Positions 1-10,766 of a DNA stretch of 64,000 nt are shown in pieces. The translations under genes were made by a program, and so were the position numbers. How positions within the stretch are numbered: the first letter of the stretch is position 1; each line of letters opens with the position of its first letter. The DNA comes from Cyanophora paradoxa (Eukaryota; Glaucocystophyceae; Cyanophorales; Cyanophoraceae). Below the pieces are notes generated by a model. The model searched no databases. It saw only the letters and a program-made list of their open reading frames with translations, and was not told the DNA's origin. The DNA is taken from the NCBI GenBank assembly GCA_004431415.1, contig QPMI01000423.1, forward strand, positions 248,001 to 312,000, given 5' to 3'.

Positions 1-2430
1 GGCCCGGCGCGGCCGCACCAGCAAGTGATGGTGCCCCCAGGTGGTGCGGGGCGGGCCGCTGGCGGCCCAGCGGCGCTGCTGCGGGCGGGGCCGGGGCGCG
101 ATCAAATCGGGGGCGCGGGGCGGCGGGCGGCAGGGGAGCGGCGTAGCGGGGCGGCGAACCCCGCGCAGGCGAGCTGGGTCCACGAGAGGTGCGGGGCGGG
201 CCGCGGGCGGCCCAGCGGCGCTGCTGCGGGCGGGGCCGGGGCGCGATCAAATCGGGGCGCGGGGCGGCGGGCGGCAGGGGAGCGGCGTAGCGGGGCGGCG
301 AACCCGGCGCAGGCGAGCTGAATCCACAAGAGGTGCGGGGCGGGCCGCGGGCGGCCCAGCGGCGCTGCTGCGGGCGGGGCCGGGGCGCGATCAAATTGGG
401 GGCGCGGGGCGGCGGGCGGCAGGGGAGCGGCGTAGCGGGGCGGCGAACCCCGCGCAGGCGAGCTGGGTCCACGAGAGGTGCGGGCGGGCCGCGGGCGGCC
501 CAGCGGCGCTGCTGCGGGCGGGGCCGGGGCGCGATCAAATCGGGGGCGCGGGGCGGCGGGCGGCAGGGGAGCGGCGTAGCGGGGCGGCGAACCCCGCGCA
601 GGCGAGCTGGGTCCACGAGAGGTGCGGGGCGGGCCGCGGGCGGCCCAGCGGCGCTGCTGCGAGCGGGGCCGGCGCGCGATCAAATCGGGGGCGCGGGCGG
701 CGGGCGGCAGGGGAGCGGCGTAGCGGGGCGGCGAACCCCGCGCAGGCGAGCTGGGTCGGCGGCAGGTGCGGAGCGGGCCGCGGGCGGCCCAGCGGCGCTG
801 CTGCGGGCGGGGCCGGGGCGCGATCAAATCGGGGGCGCGGGGCGGCGGGCGGCAGGGGAGCGGCGTAGCGGGGCGGCGAACCCCGCGCAGGCGAGCTGGG
901 TCCACGAGAGGTGCGGGGCGGGCCGCGGGCGGCCCAGCGGCGCTGCTGCGGGCGGGGCCGGGGCGCGATCAAATCGGGGGCGCGGGGCGGCGGGCGGCAG
1001 GGGAGCGGCGTAGCGGGCGGCGAACCCGGCGCAGGCGAGCTGAATCCACAAGAGGTGCGGGGCGGGCCGCGGGCGGCCCAGCGGCGCTGCTGCGGGCGGG
1101 CCGGGCGCGATCAAATTGGGGCGCGGGGCGGCGGGCGGCAGGGGAGCGGCGTAGCGGGGCGGCGAACCCGGCGCAGGCGAGCTGGGTCCACGAGAGGTGC
1201 GGGGCGGGCCGCGGGCGGCCCAGCGGCGCTGCTGCGGGCGGGGCCGGGGCGCGATCAAATCGGGGCGCGGGGCGGCGGCGGCAGGGAGCGGCGTAGCGGG
1301 GCGGCGAACCCGCGCAGGCGAGCTGGGTCCACGAGAGGTGCGGGGCGGCCGCGGGCGCCCAGCGGCGCTGCTGCGAGCGGGCCGGCGCGCGATCAATCGG
1401 GGCGCGGGCGGCGGGCGGCAGGGGAGCGGCGTAGCGGGGCGGCGAACCCGGCGAAGGCGAGCTGGGTCGGCGGCAGGTGCGGGGCGGGCCGCGGGCGGCC
1501 CAGCGGCGCTGCTGCGGGCGGGGCCGGGGCGCGATCAAATCGGGGGCGCGGGCGGCGGGCGGCAGGGAGCGGCGTAGCGGGGCGGCGAACCCGCGCAGGC
1601 GAGCTGGGTCGGCGGCAGGTGCGGGCGGGCCGCGGCGGCCCAGCGGCGCTGCTGCGGGCGGGCCGGGCGCGATCAAATCGGGGCGGGGGCGGCGGGCGGC
1701 AGGGGAGCGGCGTAGCGGGGCGGCGAACCCCGCGCAGGCGAGCTGGGTCGACGGCAGGTGCGGGGCGGGCCGCGGGCGGCCCAGCGGCGCTGCTGCGGGC
1801 GGGGCCGGGGCGCGATCAAATCGGGGCGCGGGGCGGCGGGCGGCAGGGGAGCGGCGTAGCGGGGCGGCGAACCCGGCGAAGGCGAGCTGGGTCGGCGGCA
1901 GGTGCGGGGCGGGCCGCGGGCGGCCCAGCGGCGCTGCTGCGGGCGGGGCCGGGGCGCGATCAAATCGGGGGCGCGGGGCGGCGGGCGGCAGGGAGCGGCG
2001 TAGCGGGGCGGCGAACCCCGCGCAGGCGAGCTGGGTCGACGGCAGGTGCGGGGCGGGCCGCGGGCGGCCAGCGGCGCTGCTGCGGGCGGGGCCGGGGCGC
2101 GATCAAATCGGGGGCGCGGGCGGCGGGCGGCAGGGGAGCGGCGTAGCGGGGCGGCGAACCCGCGCAGGCGAGCTGGGTCGGCGGCAGGTGCGGGGCGGGC
2201 GCGGGCGGCCCAGCGGCGCTGCTGCGGGCGGGGCCGGGGCGCGATCAAATCGGGGGCGCGGGGCGGCGGGCGGCAGGGAGCGGCGTAGCGGGGCGGCGAA
2301 CCCCGCGCAGGCGAGCTGGGTCGACGGCAGGTGCGGGCGGGCCGCGGGCGGCCAGCGGCGCTGCTGCGGGCGGGGCCGGGGCGCGATCAAATCGGGGGCG
2401 CGGGGCGGCGGTGCGCGGCGCGGCGGGAGA
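1..2430. repeat. GC-rich satellite array, ~144 bp unit
   Basis: About 16-17 head-to-tail copies of a G-rich unit of roughly 144 bp. Each carries the core GGCGCTGCTGCGGGCGGGGC, then GCGATCAAATCGGGG, then GCGGCGTAGCGGGGCGGCG and a spacer near GCAGGCGAGCTG. The spacer has four variants (GGGTCCACGAGA, GAATCCACAAGA, GGGTCGGCGGCA, GGGTCGACGGCA) whose order is not random (see findings). Copies also differ by loss of single G or C bases in homopolymers. The long open frames here on both strands are by-products of GC-rich repetition and are not genes. It could be subtelomeric, centromeric or a simple macrosatellite; no telomere motif is seen. The array may continue to the left of the window. Confidence 0.95.
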
Positions 2431-2760
2431 GCGGCGTTGCTGGGCGGCGAACCTGGCGCTCCATCATCTGATGGTTCGGATTCCCTCAGTGGCGAGGGGC
2501 GGGGCGAAAGGCGGCGCTGCTACGGTCGAACCAGCATCTGATGGTTTCGATCGAACTGCGCGCGGTCGGCCTTGGGGGAGAGCGCAGGCACGCTGTGTCT
2601 GCGCACCATCAGCTGATGGGTCGGCGCTGCGCAGTGGCGCGGGGCGGGGCGACCGGCGGCGCTGCTGCGGGCGGACCATCAGATGCTGGTTTCCATGGAA
2701 CTGCGCGACGGCGACCGTCGAGGCGAGCGCAGAGGCCTTCAAACGACAGAGTGCGCACCA
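2431..2760. repeat. Degenerate repeats flanking the satellite
   Basis: The ordered array decays into looser copies that keep GGCGCTGCTGCGGGCGGACC-like pieces. These alternate with a short palindromic theme around CATCTGATGG / CCATCAGATG (near 2462, 2535, 2606 and 2677). The window's first 40 bases carry a related AGCAAGTGATGG piece, so this looks like an older or edge form of the same family. No gene is seen. Confidence 0.6.
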
Positions 2761-3500
2761 AAGGATGCGTAGGCTTCACGCGGAGGCAGCTGGGCGGCGC
2801 TGGAGCCCAGGGCGGCAAGAATGGTCAAGCCGACCTGTGGGTGGTGCTTCGCAGAGCGGGACAACGGCGCCGATCTGTGGGCCGCGACCGAGACTGCAGC
2901 TTACAGGCGCAACCAAGCTTCGAAAGCGCCAAGCTTCAGGCGCGTAGGGGAGGGAGCAGAGAAGGCGATTCCGCTGGGGTACCCCTTGCGGGCGATGCGC
3001 GCCGGTTCGCTTGACTCTACGAAGCGCCGTGTTCGCGCCGGTTGGGCAGAGCTAGCCGAGCCGGGGACCGGCCTCCCCGTCGGCTTGCTGGCCGGGCCGG
3101 CCCCCTAGATTTTCGAATATATATTTTCACCACCTGTCTCCAAATTTCGTGCACTTTTTACGCCTCTTTTTAACCTTTTTAGAGAAATATCCAAACTTGA
3201 CGACCCATTCAGGCGACCAATCAAATCGTACCTCAAATAGGGGTACGGAGTAATACGCGCTGATTTTCGTTGTAAACCTGTGTCACCCTCTCCCCTCCCC
3301 TCGGTTTCGGCAGCGCTATATTTCTAGGTAGCGCTCACTTCGGCCAAGTCTTAATTTTCGGCAAAACGTTTTTGTGCCGAATATTTAATGCCGCTGGACG
3401 TCAAATTCGACACAAAATTCGGGATTCAATGATTTGCCGAAATAAAGTGCCGCCGGACATTACATGTTTTACAGTATATATTAGTTCGTTTTTAGACCCC
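2761..3500. other. Gene-free transition from satellite to AT-richer DNA
   Basis: GC content falls sharply near 3110 (sequence around TTTTCGAATATATATTTTCACC). The short open frames have no recognisable domain or convincing splice structure. Phrases such as TTTGCCGAA and GCCGCTGGACGT recur (about 3360-3460), suggesting worn repeat copies. No RNA gene recognised. Confidence 0.5.
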
Positions 3501-3800
3501 GACCATAGTAATTAGTTCGGTCTCACATTAGTGCGTTTTTTCGTATCAAGTGTTTGCAATTGTGCGAGGGGTACACACCGTACCCCTACGGCATTTTCCT
3601 AGGGGCCTAGCCGCCCTAGCGCGTCCTCAAATTAGTGCGTTTTCACGGCAAAAAACGCACTAGTCTGTAGTACTCTGTACTAGTAGTACTCTGTACTAGT
3701 GTACTAGTAGGCTGTCACGGACCCGGCGGGTCCCGGACTCCCGGGATCCCCGGACTCCGGGAGTCCGGATCCGGGACTCGCGGAGTCGCGGTCAGGGGTA
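3501..3800. repeat. Palindromic composite element, copy A
   Basis: Contains TTAGTGCGTTTTTTCG near 3530, GGGTACACACCGTACCCCTACGG near 3569, then a hairpin with 11-bp perfect arms (TAGTGCGTTTT at 3633-3643 and its complement at 3652-3662). Tandem GTACTCTGTACTAGTA units follow, then a dense run of GGACTCC / GGATCC / GGGAGTCC palindromes to about 3800. The same order of parts occurs at 21.95-22.5 kb, so this is a dispersed element, perhaps a non-autonomous DNA transposon. No transposase frame is seen. Confidence 0.55.
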
Positions 3801-4090
3801 GCCTACTACCGTTGCTACTAGTAGCCCACTACTAGTAGTGGTAGCCTAGTAGGACGGCTTAACTAGTAAATTGCCGTAGTTATAACTTGCCGTAAATTGC
3901 CTTATAATTAAGGCCGAAGTCGGCAAGTTAGACGGTCACATTTAGGTCGTTTTAAAAACCGACCGGGGTACCCGGCCAGGACCAACCTTCTCTATGCGAA
4001 ATATGACATCCCCGAATTATGTTGTCACGCAATTTTCAGTCTTGTATGGGGCGGTAAATTAGGGGGGTAAGACTAAACACGCCCCAGTAT

Positions 4091-4147
4091 GTCGTCCCCG
4101 AATTATGTCGGCATGTCAAGTTTTCGGCGACATAATTTGGGGACGAC
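4091..4147. repeat. Hairpin with 20-bp inverted arms
   Basis: Left arm 4091-4110 reads GTCGTCCCCGAATTATGTCG. The right arm 4128-4147 is its reverse complement with one mismatch, leaving a 17-base loop. A related half-site (GACATCCCCGAATTATGTTG) lies near 4005. The arms could be terminal repeats of a miniature element or a stem in an RNA; nothing in the loop decides this. Confidence 0.65.
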
Positions 4148-5070
4148 AATATTAATGTCACGACATAATGAAGTGCATGCGCAGACCTTCCCATTGCAAT
4201 TGTGTTTTCCGGGACTAGTACTAGTATTACTCAACGACGTACCAAACGGTACGACTGAGACTACTACGAGTCAACAATGAATGCAACGATTTATAATCAA
4301 CCAACCAACTTGGAAAGAAATACACCAATCACCTTGAAGGCTGTTCGATCGTCGACGTCGACGAGGCGGTTGCAATTTAAATTTCCATTGAAATTGCGAT
4401 TCATTCGTGAAATTGCACAACCAAGCTCTGGCAAGCAGCAACGTTAACTTGGCAAGCTTTAAGCTGCAAGCTTTTTCTTAAATGATGTGACAACACTGAC
4501 AATTGCAAGTCACTGACAAGTGACAACCAAGCTTTTTCTTAATTAATGATATTATAAAAACATTTAATATGTTGAATGATAGGTGATCAAGTTTTTACCA
4601 AGTTTTTCGAAAACAAAACGATTTGCTAGCGCCGCTAGCCGGCGCCGCTGAGCGCTCTCGAGTCTCGACTCGGCGTCGAGAGTCGGCGATCGCTAAGCGC
4701 GGCGCCAGCAGACTGGCGGCAGTGGCCCGGCAGTGGGCCGGCACTGCGCATGCGGTGCGAAGGGCCTTCGAAACGGAACCCCCCCCCAGGCTTGCCACAA
4801 GCCCGGCCAAGGGCTTGACCCCGCCGGGAGCCCAAGCCCTTGGGCCGGACGGTCGACCGGCTTGGCTTGGCTTGACCGCGAGAGCCCGGGGCTTGGCTTA
4901 AGCTTGGCTTAAGTCGACTTTTTGGCCGGCAAGCCGCACGATTCATGATCACAGGCTGTTACGGCCCGGCGGTACAAGTTCAACGGTTATTTGGAACCGT
5001 ACTACGGTTCGGCTTTCCGCCCGGCGCCATAGTAACTTTTCCCAGCCTAGAAACTCGGCGGCCCCGGAAA
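4148..5070. other. Gene-poor spacer
   Basis: AT-rich to about 4620 with repeated AAGCTTTTTCTTAA and CAAGCTTT phrases, then GC-rich with repeated GGCTTGGCTTGACC-like and TTGGCTTAAGCTTGG phrases to about 4930. The open frames on either strand carry no recognisable domain. No transcript structure could be assembled. Confidence 0.5.
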
Positions 5071-5235
5071 GTTTGTACGGGGCAAAACTCGGAGACCGCC
5101 CACAGGATTTTCTGCCGAGTCGCGATGTACGGTGTACATGTTGGTGGCAGTTTCAAAGTTTGTACGGGGCAAAACTCGGAGACCGCGGCGCCCACAGGAT
5201 TTTCTGCCGGGTCGCGATGTACGGTGTTGGTGGCC
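5071..5235. repeat. Two tandem ~87-bp direct repeats
   Basis: The block starting GTTTGTACGGGGCAAAACTC at 5071 recurs at 5158. Both copies run through GGAGACCGC, CACAGGATTTTCTGCC and GTCGCGATGTACGGTG. They differ by small indels, such as an extra GGCG in the second copy and a lost GTACAT. No coding role is supported. Confidence 0.75.
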
Positions 5236-5538
5236 GCCGGCAGCTTGTACCGTAGTACGTTGCCTACTAGTAGTTTGGATTAACTTGGATATCGCCGAGT
5301 CGATCATCGCCAATTGCAAGTCGGATCGCGATCAGCTGCAGTAACTGCAGCTGAGTTTTGCGGCTCCGAAGTTCGGATAGCGATCAGCTTTCAAGTTGCA
5401 GTTCGATCATCGGATCGCGATCGGCATCATGGGTGATTGGTGGGGCCAACTCCCGTGTGCGCGCTCGCCTTGCATTTGTCACGTAGACCGGACCAAGCAA
5501 ACCTCGTCTTCAGCTTCTAACACGCTTTGGCTTCTCAG

Positions 5539-8500
5539 CCTATTACAGATGCTACAGCGACTCCGGCTGCACAGGCGCCGTTCTCAGCGAAGGCTCGACC
5601 ACCATCGATGGGGCGTTTGGAACGGGCAGCACGAATTGCTCCGCCGTGAGAGCCAAGTCCTTCGGCTACAATGAGATGTCTTACAATCACTGCCACAACC
5701 TCTCTGTCGCGCCGGCGCCGGAGGTTGAGGAGTGAGTCCGGCTGTCTAAAATAATCATAGCCTCTCTCTTGTTTTTGAATCTCATGTTGCTTACGTTCGG
5801 CACGACAGTTCTTCAAGTTCTTCCAATGTCGCGCTGGGCAAGCCGGTGACGGCCTCTTCAACATGTAAGCAAATATATTGTACAGCGCTCTGATCGGGCG
5901 CGCGAGGCCACGCCCGCGCCGCCGATCATGATCATGCGTAGGATTACTAGTACTGATTCATATATAACGCGCAGACGACGCGAATACTCCTGCCTCGAAA
6001 CTGACAAGTGCGTTGATTCTTTAGAGACTCCGGTCCACGATAACTATACGATAATGAAACCCCGCGCACGTCCGTATTTCGCGATCAACTCTGAACTTGC
6101 GCAGACGGGGACAAGACGGGCGCGTACACCAGCGATCCGAAAACCGGCATCTACCACAGCTCAGGGGACGGCAAGGAGACCGTTGTGAAAGTCGACTTGG
6201 GGGTGAGAACAAGCTCAAGTTCAGATTTATAATTATACAAGGCTGCTTTTATTACCTTCTCGGCTCGATTTATGATTTGCCGTGAGCAGAGCGACTACAT
6301 CATCAATGCTGTCGACCTCTTCAACGTGCGATTCTTTTTTTTCGGATGCACATATACAAGGCATAATAATATTCACGCACTAACCCTTTGCTTGCGCATG
6401 CGCAGCGCACCGAATGTACGTATACGTATGTGTTCCTATGCATGCCGCGGCTGGATTGAAATACAGTTGAACCAGAGTTCATTGATGTGGTCGGGTTCGA
6501 ATTCGCAGGCTGTCAACAATATCTGAAGGACTTCTCGATCTCGATTTACGATGATGGAAACCTGGTACGCGAATACCGGCTGCGGCACAACTAGTAGCGT
6601 TATTCTATAACTAGCAACTTTGTCTCACCCGGTCGCGCCAGACTGCCTCGACCGCCTCCCTGGATGCCAAGTCTGCCAACACATTCAGTCAACCTTTCTC
6701 ATCTGCAAGGGGTACGTTGCCGATCGCGGTCCACGGAAGATCAATGGAGCATGTACTATAGCTAGTACTTTGTCGATGTCGACGTCTAGCGCGTACGATG
6801 GCGACATTGACGTGCACCGCGACATCCTCGCGCAGGTGATCAAGTGGTGATCAAGCAAGCTCCTGGGGGAGTTCTGGAATTGGCGGAGGTTGAGGTGAAG
6901 GGCTACGCGGCGCCGGCGGAGTGAGTCCGGCTGTCTTTACATAATCATCGCCTCTCTTTTGTTCGTGATTCATTCTCTTGTTGCTTACTTTCGGCACGGC
7001 AGATCTAGCTATAGTGCTACCTCTATGATGCTAGCTTCCTTTTTGAAATCTTTTACCAATGTCGCGCTGGGCAAGACGGTTACGGCCTCTTCAACATGTA
7101 AGCAAATATAATTTACAGCCGCGCTCTGATCGGGGGCGCAAGGCCACGCCCGCGCCGCCGATCATGTATAGGATTAATATTTCTGATTTATACATTACGC
7201 GCAGACGACGCGAATACTTCGGCCTCGAAATTGACAAGTGCGTTGTTTCGCACCTTTGAAATTCTAAAGCGCCCCCACGACAACTATAAGATGACGAAAA
7301 CCCCGCGCACGTCCGTATTTCGCGATCAACTCTGAACTTGCGCAGACGGGGACAAGACGGGCGCGTACACCACCGATCCGAAAGCCGGCATCTACCACAG
7401 CTCAGGGGACGGCAAGGAGACCGTTGTGAAAGTCGACTTGGGGGTGAGAACAAGCTCGAGTTCAGATTTATAATTATACGAGGCTGCTTGTTATTACCTT
7501 CTCGGCTCGATTTATGATTTGCCGTGAGCAGAGCAACTACATCATCAATGCTGTCGACCTCTTCAACGTGCGCTTCTTTTCTTTCTGATGCACATATAAG
7601 TTATATATATATTAATATACACGCGCTAACCCTTTGCTTGCGCAGCGCACCGAATGTACGTATACGTATGCGTTCCCATGCATGTCTCGGCCAGATTGAA
7701 ATATTTACGGTTGAACCAGAGTTCATTGATGAGGTCTGATTCGAATTCGCAGGCTGTCAACAACATCTGAAGGACTTCTCGATCTCGATTTACGATGATG
7801 GAAAGCTGGTCCGCGAGCACGTGCACCGACGCACTGCGGCACAACTAGCGTTATTCTATGACTAGCAACTTTGTCTCACCCGGTCGCGCCAGACGGCCAC
7901 GACCGCCTCCCTGGATGCCAAGTCTGCCAACACATTCAGTCAACCTTTCTCATTTGTGGAGGGTGCGTTGCCGTCGAACTCGCCGATCGCGATCGATATC
8001 CATGAAATGAATATTATGATCCGTGGAGCGTTTCAAATTTGTTTAAACGGTTTCTGATCTGTCTATAGTGGAGGCCTAGGTCTAATCATTGGACACATCA
8101 TGGAACTTCGGCCCCACAAAATTTAGACGCATTGATATGTATATATATGTACATGTACTAGTACTTTGTCGACGTCGACGTCGAAGTCTAGCGCGTACGA
8201 TGGCAACATTAACGTTGACCACGACATCCTCCGCAGGTGACCAAGTGGTGATCAAACAAGCTGCCGGGGGTTCTCTGCAGTTGTCGGAGATCGCGGTGAA
8301 TGGAATCGATGCAAACACGCAGCTGTGCCCTTCGAATCGAATCGAGACCGAGCTTCAGGCAGTCGGAGAAGTGAGGCTTCTCATTTGATGCATTTAGTCA
8401 TTCAGCTGAGGCGTGTCTCAGGTCGAGGAAGGCGTGCTCGATGCAGAGTTCGACGTCGATGATCATGAGGATTTCGGTTTCGAGATCGAGATCCAGGGCG

Positions 8501-8550
8501 TCGCGTGCATGGAGGACGGCGGCCCCTTCGAGCTTCAGCTGCCCGCATGA
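5539..8550 (+). CDS. Secreted lectin-like protein with two F5/8C (fucolectin-type) modules
   Basis: Multi-exon gene. After an acceptor at 5537-5538 comes a Cys-rich segment (YYRCYSDSGCTGAVLSEGST, then TNCSAVRAKSFGYNEM). Two copies of an F5/8C-like module follow, each split into short exons: NVALGKPVTASST (about 5830; second copy near 7055), DDANTPASKLT, NGDKTGAYTSDPKTGIYHSS ending VVKVDLG (6103-6202; 7343-7442), SDYIINAVDLFN, RTEC, YLKDFSISIYDDG and GDQVVIKQAPGGVLELAEVE (about 6836; second copy near 8237). This matches the discoidin/fucolectin order (NVALGK start, VDLG and NRTEC middle, sLaEVev end). An acidic tail exon (EEGVLDAEFDVDD...) ends at the stop 8548-8550. The start and signal peptide lie upstream and were not resolved. 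Such domains usually bind sugars; the ligand is unknown. Family assignment is by motif only. Confidence 0.7.
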
Positions 8551-8922
8551 TTATTACCCCGAAGATCTTCAAGCAAACCGCACACTGTTGTTGCAGCTGC
8601 GGAAATGCCTTGCGATCGTGTTTCTTAACCAATTAGTTATCGACCAGATCTCTTCTTTATCAACCAAGATGTTGAACCTTATCAAACCAATATATATCGA
8701 ATTCTGATTGTACGCGCGCCGCACATATCGCACAGCTGTAGTAACACGGCCGCCCCTGCCCGCCTCCGCCCCGGGCCCTCCCCCTCGCCCCGCCCGCCCC
8801 CGTCGTCCTCCCCCCTGCCTGCCCCCGCCCCTCGGCGCCAGCCCCGCCGCCCTGCCCGACCCGGCCTTTGTGTGGCTAGTAGACGTCGACCACAGAACCC
8901 TCAGCCTTCTGCCTAGCCTGGA
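8551..8922. other. Convergent 3' intergenic stretch (C-rich)
   Basis: Lies between the lectin stop and the first ADCK-like stop codon. The first 190 bases are AT-balanced (AATATATATCGAATTCTGATTG). 8745-8860 is an almost pure C/G-rich run with CCCGCC phrases on the plus strand. No gene is seen; it is repeated at 10390-10766. Confidence 0.6.
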
Positions 8923-9542
8923 CTAGAGGGGCCGGGGGGGTACGCCGCGGGCCTCGAACGGCTCGCGGTCGAGCGCCGCTGTGGAGGGCGCGGGGAGGAG
9001 CGAGCGGGCCGCGAAGCCGAGGACGGACTCCCAGAGGCCGGCGGCGCGGAGGAGCAGCGCGTAGGCGCGGAGGCGGGCGCTCAAATCGAGCTCCGCCCAG
9101 GCCGCCTCCAGCAGCGTCCTCAGCCCGGGGCCTGGCGTGACACCGCGAACGAAACGATGAGCCCAACGCAAGGGGGGCGAGAGCGTGGGGGTTCGAGGGC
9201 TGACTGTGAAATCTATCTTTCTATCCACAGCGTCTGAAGTTTTGTCTCATTGTGAGTTCCAACGGCAAGGCGAGAGGGCGCACGGGAGGCGAGGCGTGCA
9301 CGTGGCGGCTATGGGGGCACCCAACTATCTACAGCTATCTATCTATCTCTCTCTATGATCGACATCTTAAGCGCCCCCTCAAGATCTCTAATCTGATTTA
9401 TCGAAATCAAGTCCAAGTCAAGCTGAAGGGCGCACGCTGGGCAAGGGCGTGGGCGTTGAGGGCGTCCACACAGTAGGCGGCCATGATGAGGAAGGGGTTC
9501 ACCGAGGCGCCCAGGTCCCGGTTCACCGACCGCAGCAGGTCG
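8923..9542 (-). pseudogene. Orphan copy of the last two ADCK exons
   Basis: The exon at 9436-9542 (starts after CGGCAG on the minus strand; reads DLLRSVNRDLGASVNPFL) and the terminal exon 8923-9131 (reads GLRTLLEAAWAELDL, ends GVPPRPL-stop) duplicate the exons at 11279-11385 and 10767-10975. No upstream exons belong to this copy, because the sequence to its left on the minus strand is copy 2 of the duplication. It could serve as an alternative 3' end of the ADCK transcript only if splicing skips copy 2; otherwise it is dead. Confidence 0.75.
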
Positions 9543-9711
9543 CTGCCGCGTTTGTGTGAGTAGAGATCAGAGCCGCGTCAGCGATCTCTCTAGGAAGGCT
9601 TTGTTCTAGGAAGCTTAAGCTTTTAATTTGAAATTAAAGCTACTTTTTGAGGTCTTCCACACAGTATTTAAGTAGCGAAGCGAATCATAGAATGTCGTTC
9701 TGTAAAACGGC

Positions 9712-10389
9712 GTCTCACCCGGTCGCGCCAGACGGCCACGACCGCCTCCCTGGATGCCAAGTCTGCCAACACATTCAGTCAACCTTTCTCATTTGTGGAG
9801 GGTGCGTTGCCGTCGAACTCGCCGATCGCGATCGATATCCATGAAATGAATATTATGATCCGTGGAGCGTTTCAAATTTGTTTAAACGGTTTCTGATCTG
9901 TCTATAGTGGAGGCCTAGGTCTAATCATTGGACACATCATGGAACTTCGGCCCCACAAAATTTAGACGCATTGATATGTATATATATGTACATGTACTAG
10001 TACTTTGTCGACGTCGACGTCGAAGTCTAGCGCGTACGATGGCAACATTAACGTTGACCACGACATCCTCCGCAGGTGACCAAGTGGTGATCAAACAAGC
10101 TGCCGGGGGTTCTCTGCAGTTGTCGGAGATCGCGGTGAATGGAATCGATGCAAACACGCAGCTGTGCCCTTCGAATCGAATCGAGACCGAGCTTCAGGCA
10201 GTCGGAGAAGTGAGGCTTCTCATTTGATGCATTTAGTCATTCAGCTGAGGCGTGTCTCAGGTCGAGGAAGGCGTGCTCGATGCAGAGTTCGACGTCGATG
10301 ATCATGAGGATTTCGGTTTCGAGATCGAGATCCAGGGCGTCGCGTGCATGGAGGACGGCGGCCCCTTCGAGCTTCAGCTGCCCGCATGA
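9712..10389 (+). pseudogene. Orphan 3' fragment of the lectin-like gene
   Basis: Repeats the last exons of the gene ending at 8550: TASLDAKSANTFSQPFSS, GDQVVIKQAAGGSLQLSEIA, and the acidic tail EEGVLDAEFDVDDHEDFG with a stop at 10387-10389. The N-terminal Cys-rich exon and the early F5/8C exons are missing. Its reading frame is intact, so it may be transcribed as an alternative tail, but no independent start is seen. Confidence 0.7.
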
Positions 10390-10766
10390 TTATTACCCCG
10401 AAGATCTTCAAGCAAACCGCACACTGTTGTTGCAGCTGCGGAAATGCCTTGCGATCGTGTTTCTTAACCAATTAGTTATCGACCAGATCTCTTCTTTATC
10501 AACCAAGATGTTGAACCTTATCAAACCAATATATATCGAATTCTGATTGTACGCGCGCCGCACATATCGCACAGCTGTAGTAACACGGCCGCCCCTGCCC
10601 GCCTCCGCCCCCGGGCCCTCCCCCCTCGCCCCGCCCCGCCCCCGTCGTCCTCCCCCCCTGCCTGCCCCCCGCCCCTCGGCGCCAGCCCCGCCGCCCTGCC
10701 CGACCCGGCCTTTGTGTGGCTAGTAGACGTCGACCACAGAACCCTCAGCCTTCTGCCTAGCCTGGA
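10390..10766. other. Duplicated convergent intergenic stretch
   Basis: Second copy of 8551-8922, with longer C runs in the block 10600-10700. It separates the lectin fragment's stop from the stop codon of the main ADCK gene. No gene is seen. Confidence 0.55.

Larger units (their letters stand above)
7873..9711. repeat. 1.84-kb tandem duplication, copy 1
   Basis: Begins at GTCTCACCCGGTCGCGCC (7873) and ends at CTGTAAAACGGC (9711), where copy 2 starts with the same GTCTCACCC. It contains the last exons of the lectin gene on the plus strand and the last two exons of the ADCK gene on the minus strand. It is nearly identical to copy 2; the differences noticed are homopolymer lengths in the C-rich stretch 8750-8835 and a G-run near 9174. 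Confidence 0.9.

Noticed and set aside
25-2541. Long open reading frames in all frames across the first 2.5 kb
   Set aside because: They translate the same GC-rich satellite unit into Arg/Ala/Gly-rich repeats on both strands. No start context, domain or codon pattern supports coding.
3501-4147. Autonomous transposon at the hairpin elements
   Set aside because: No transposase, reverse transcriptase or integrase frame and no convincing target-site duplication was found; only non-autonomous-style features remain.
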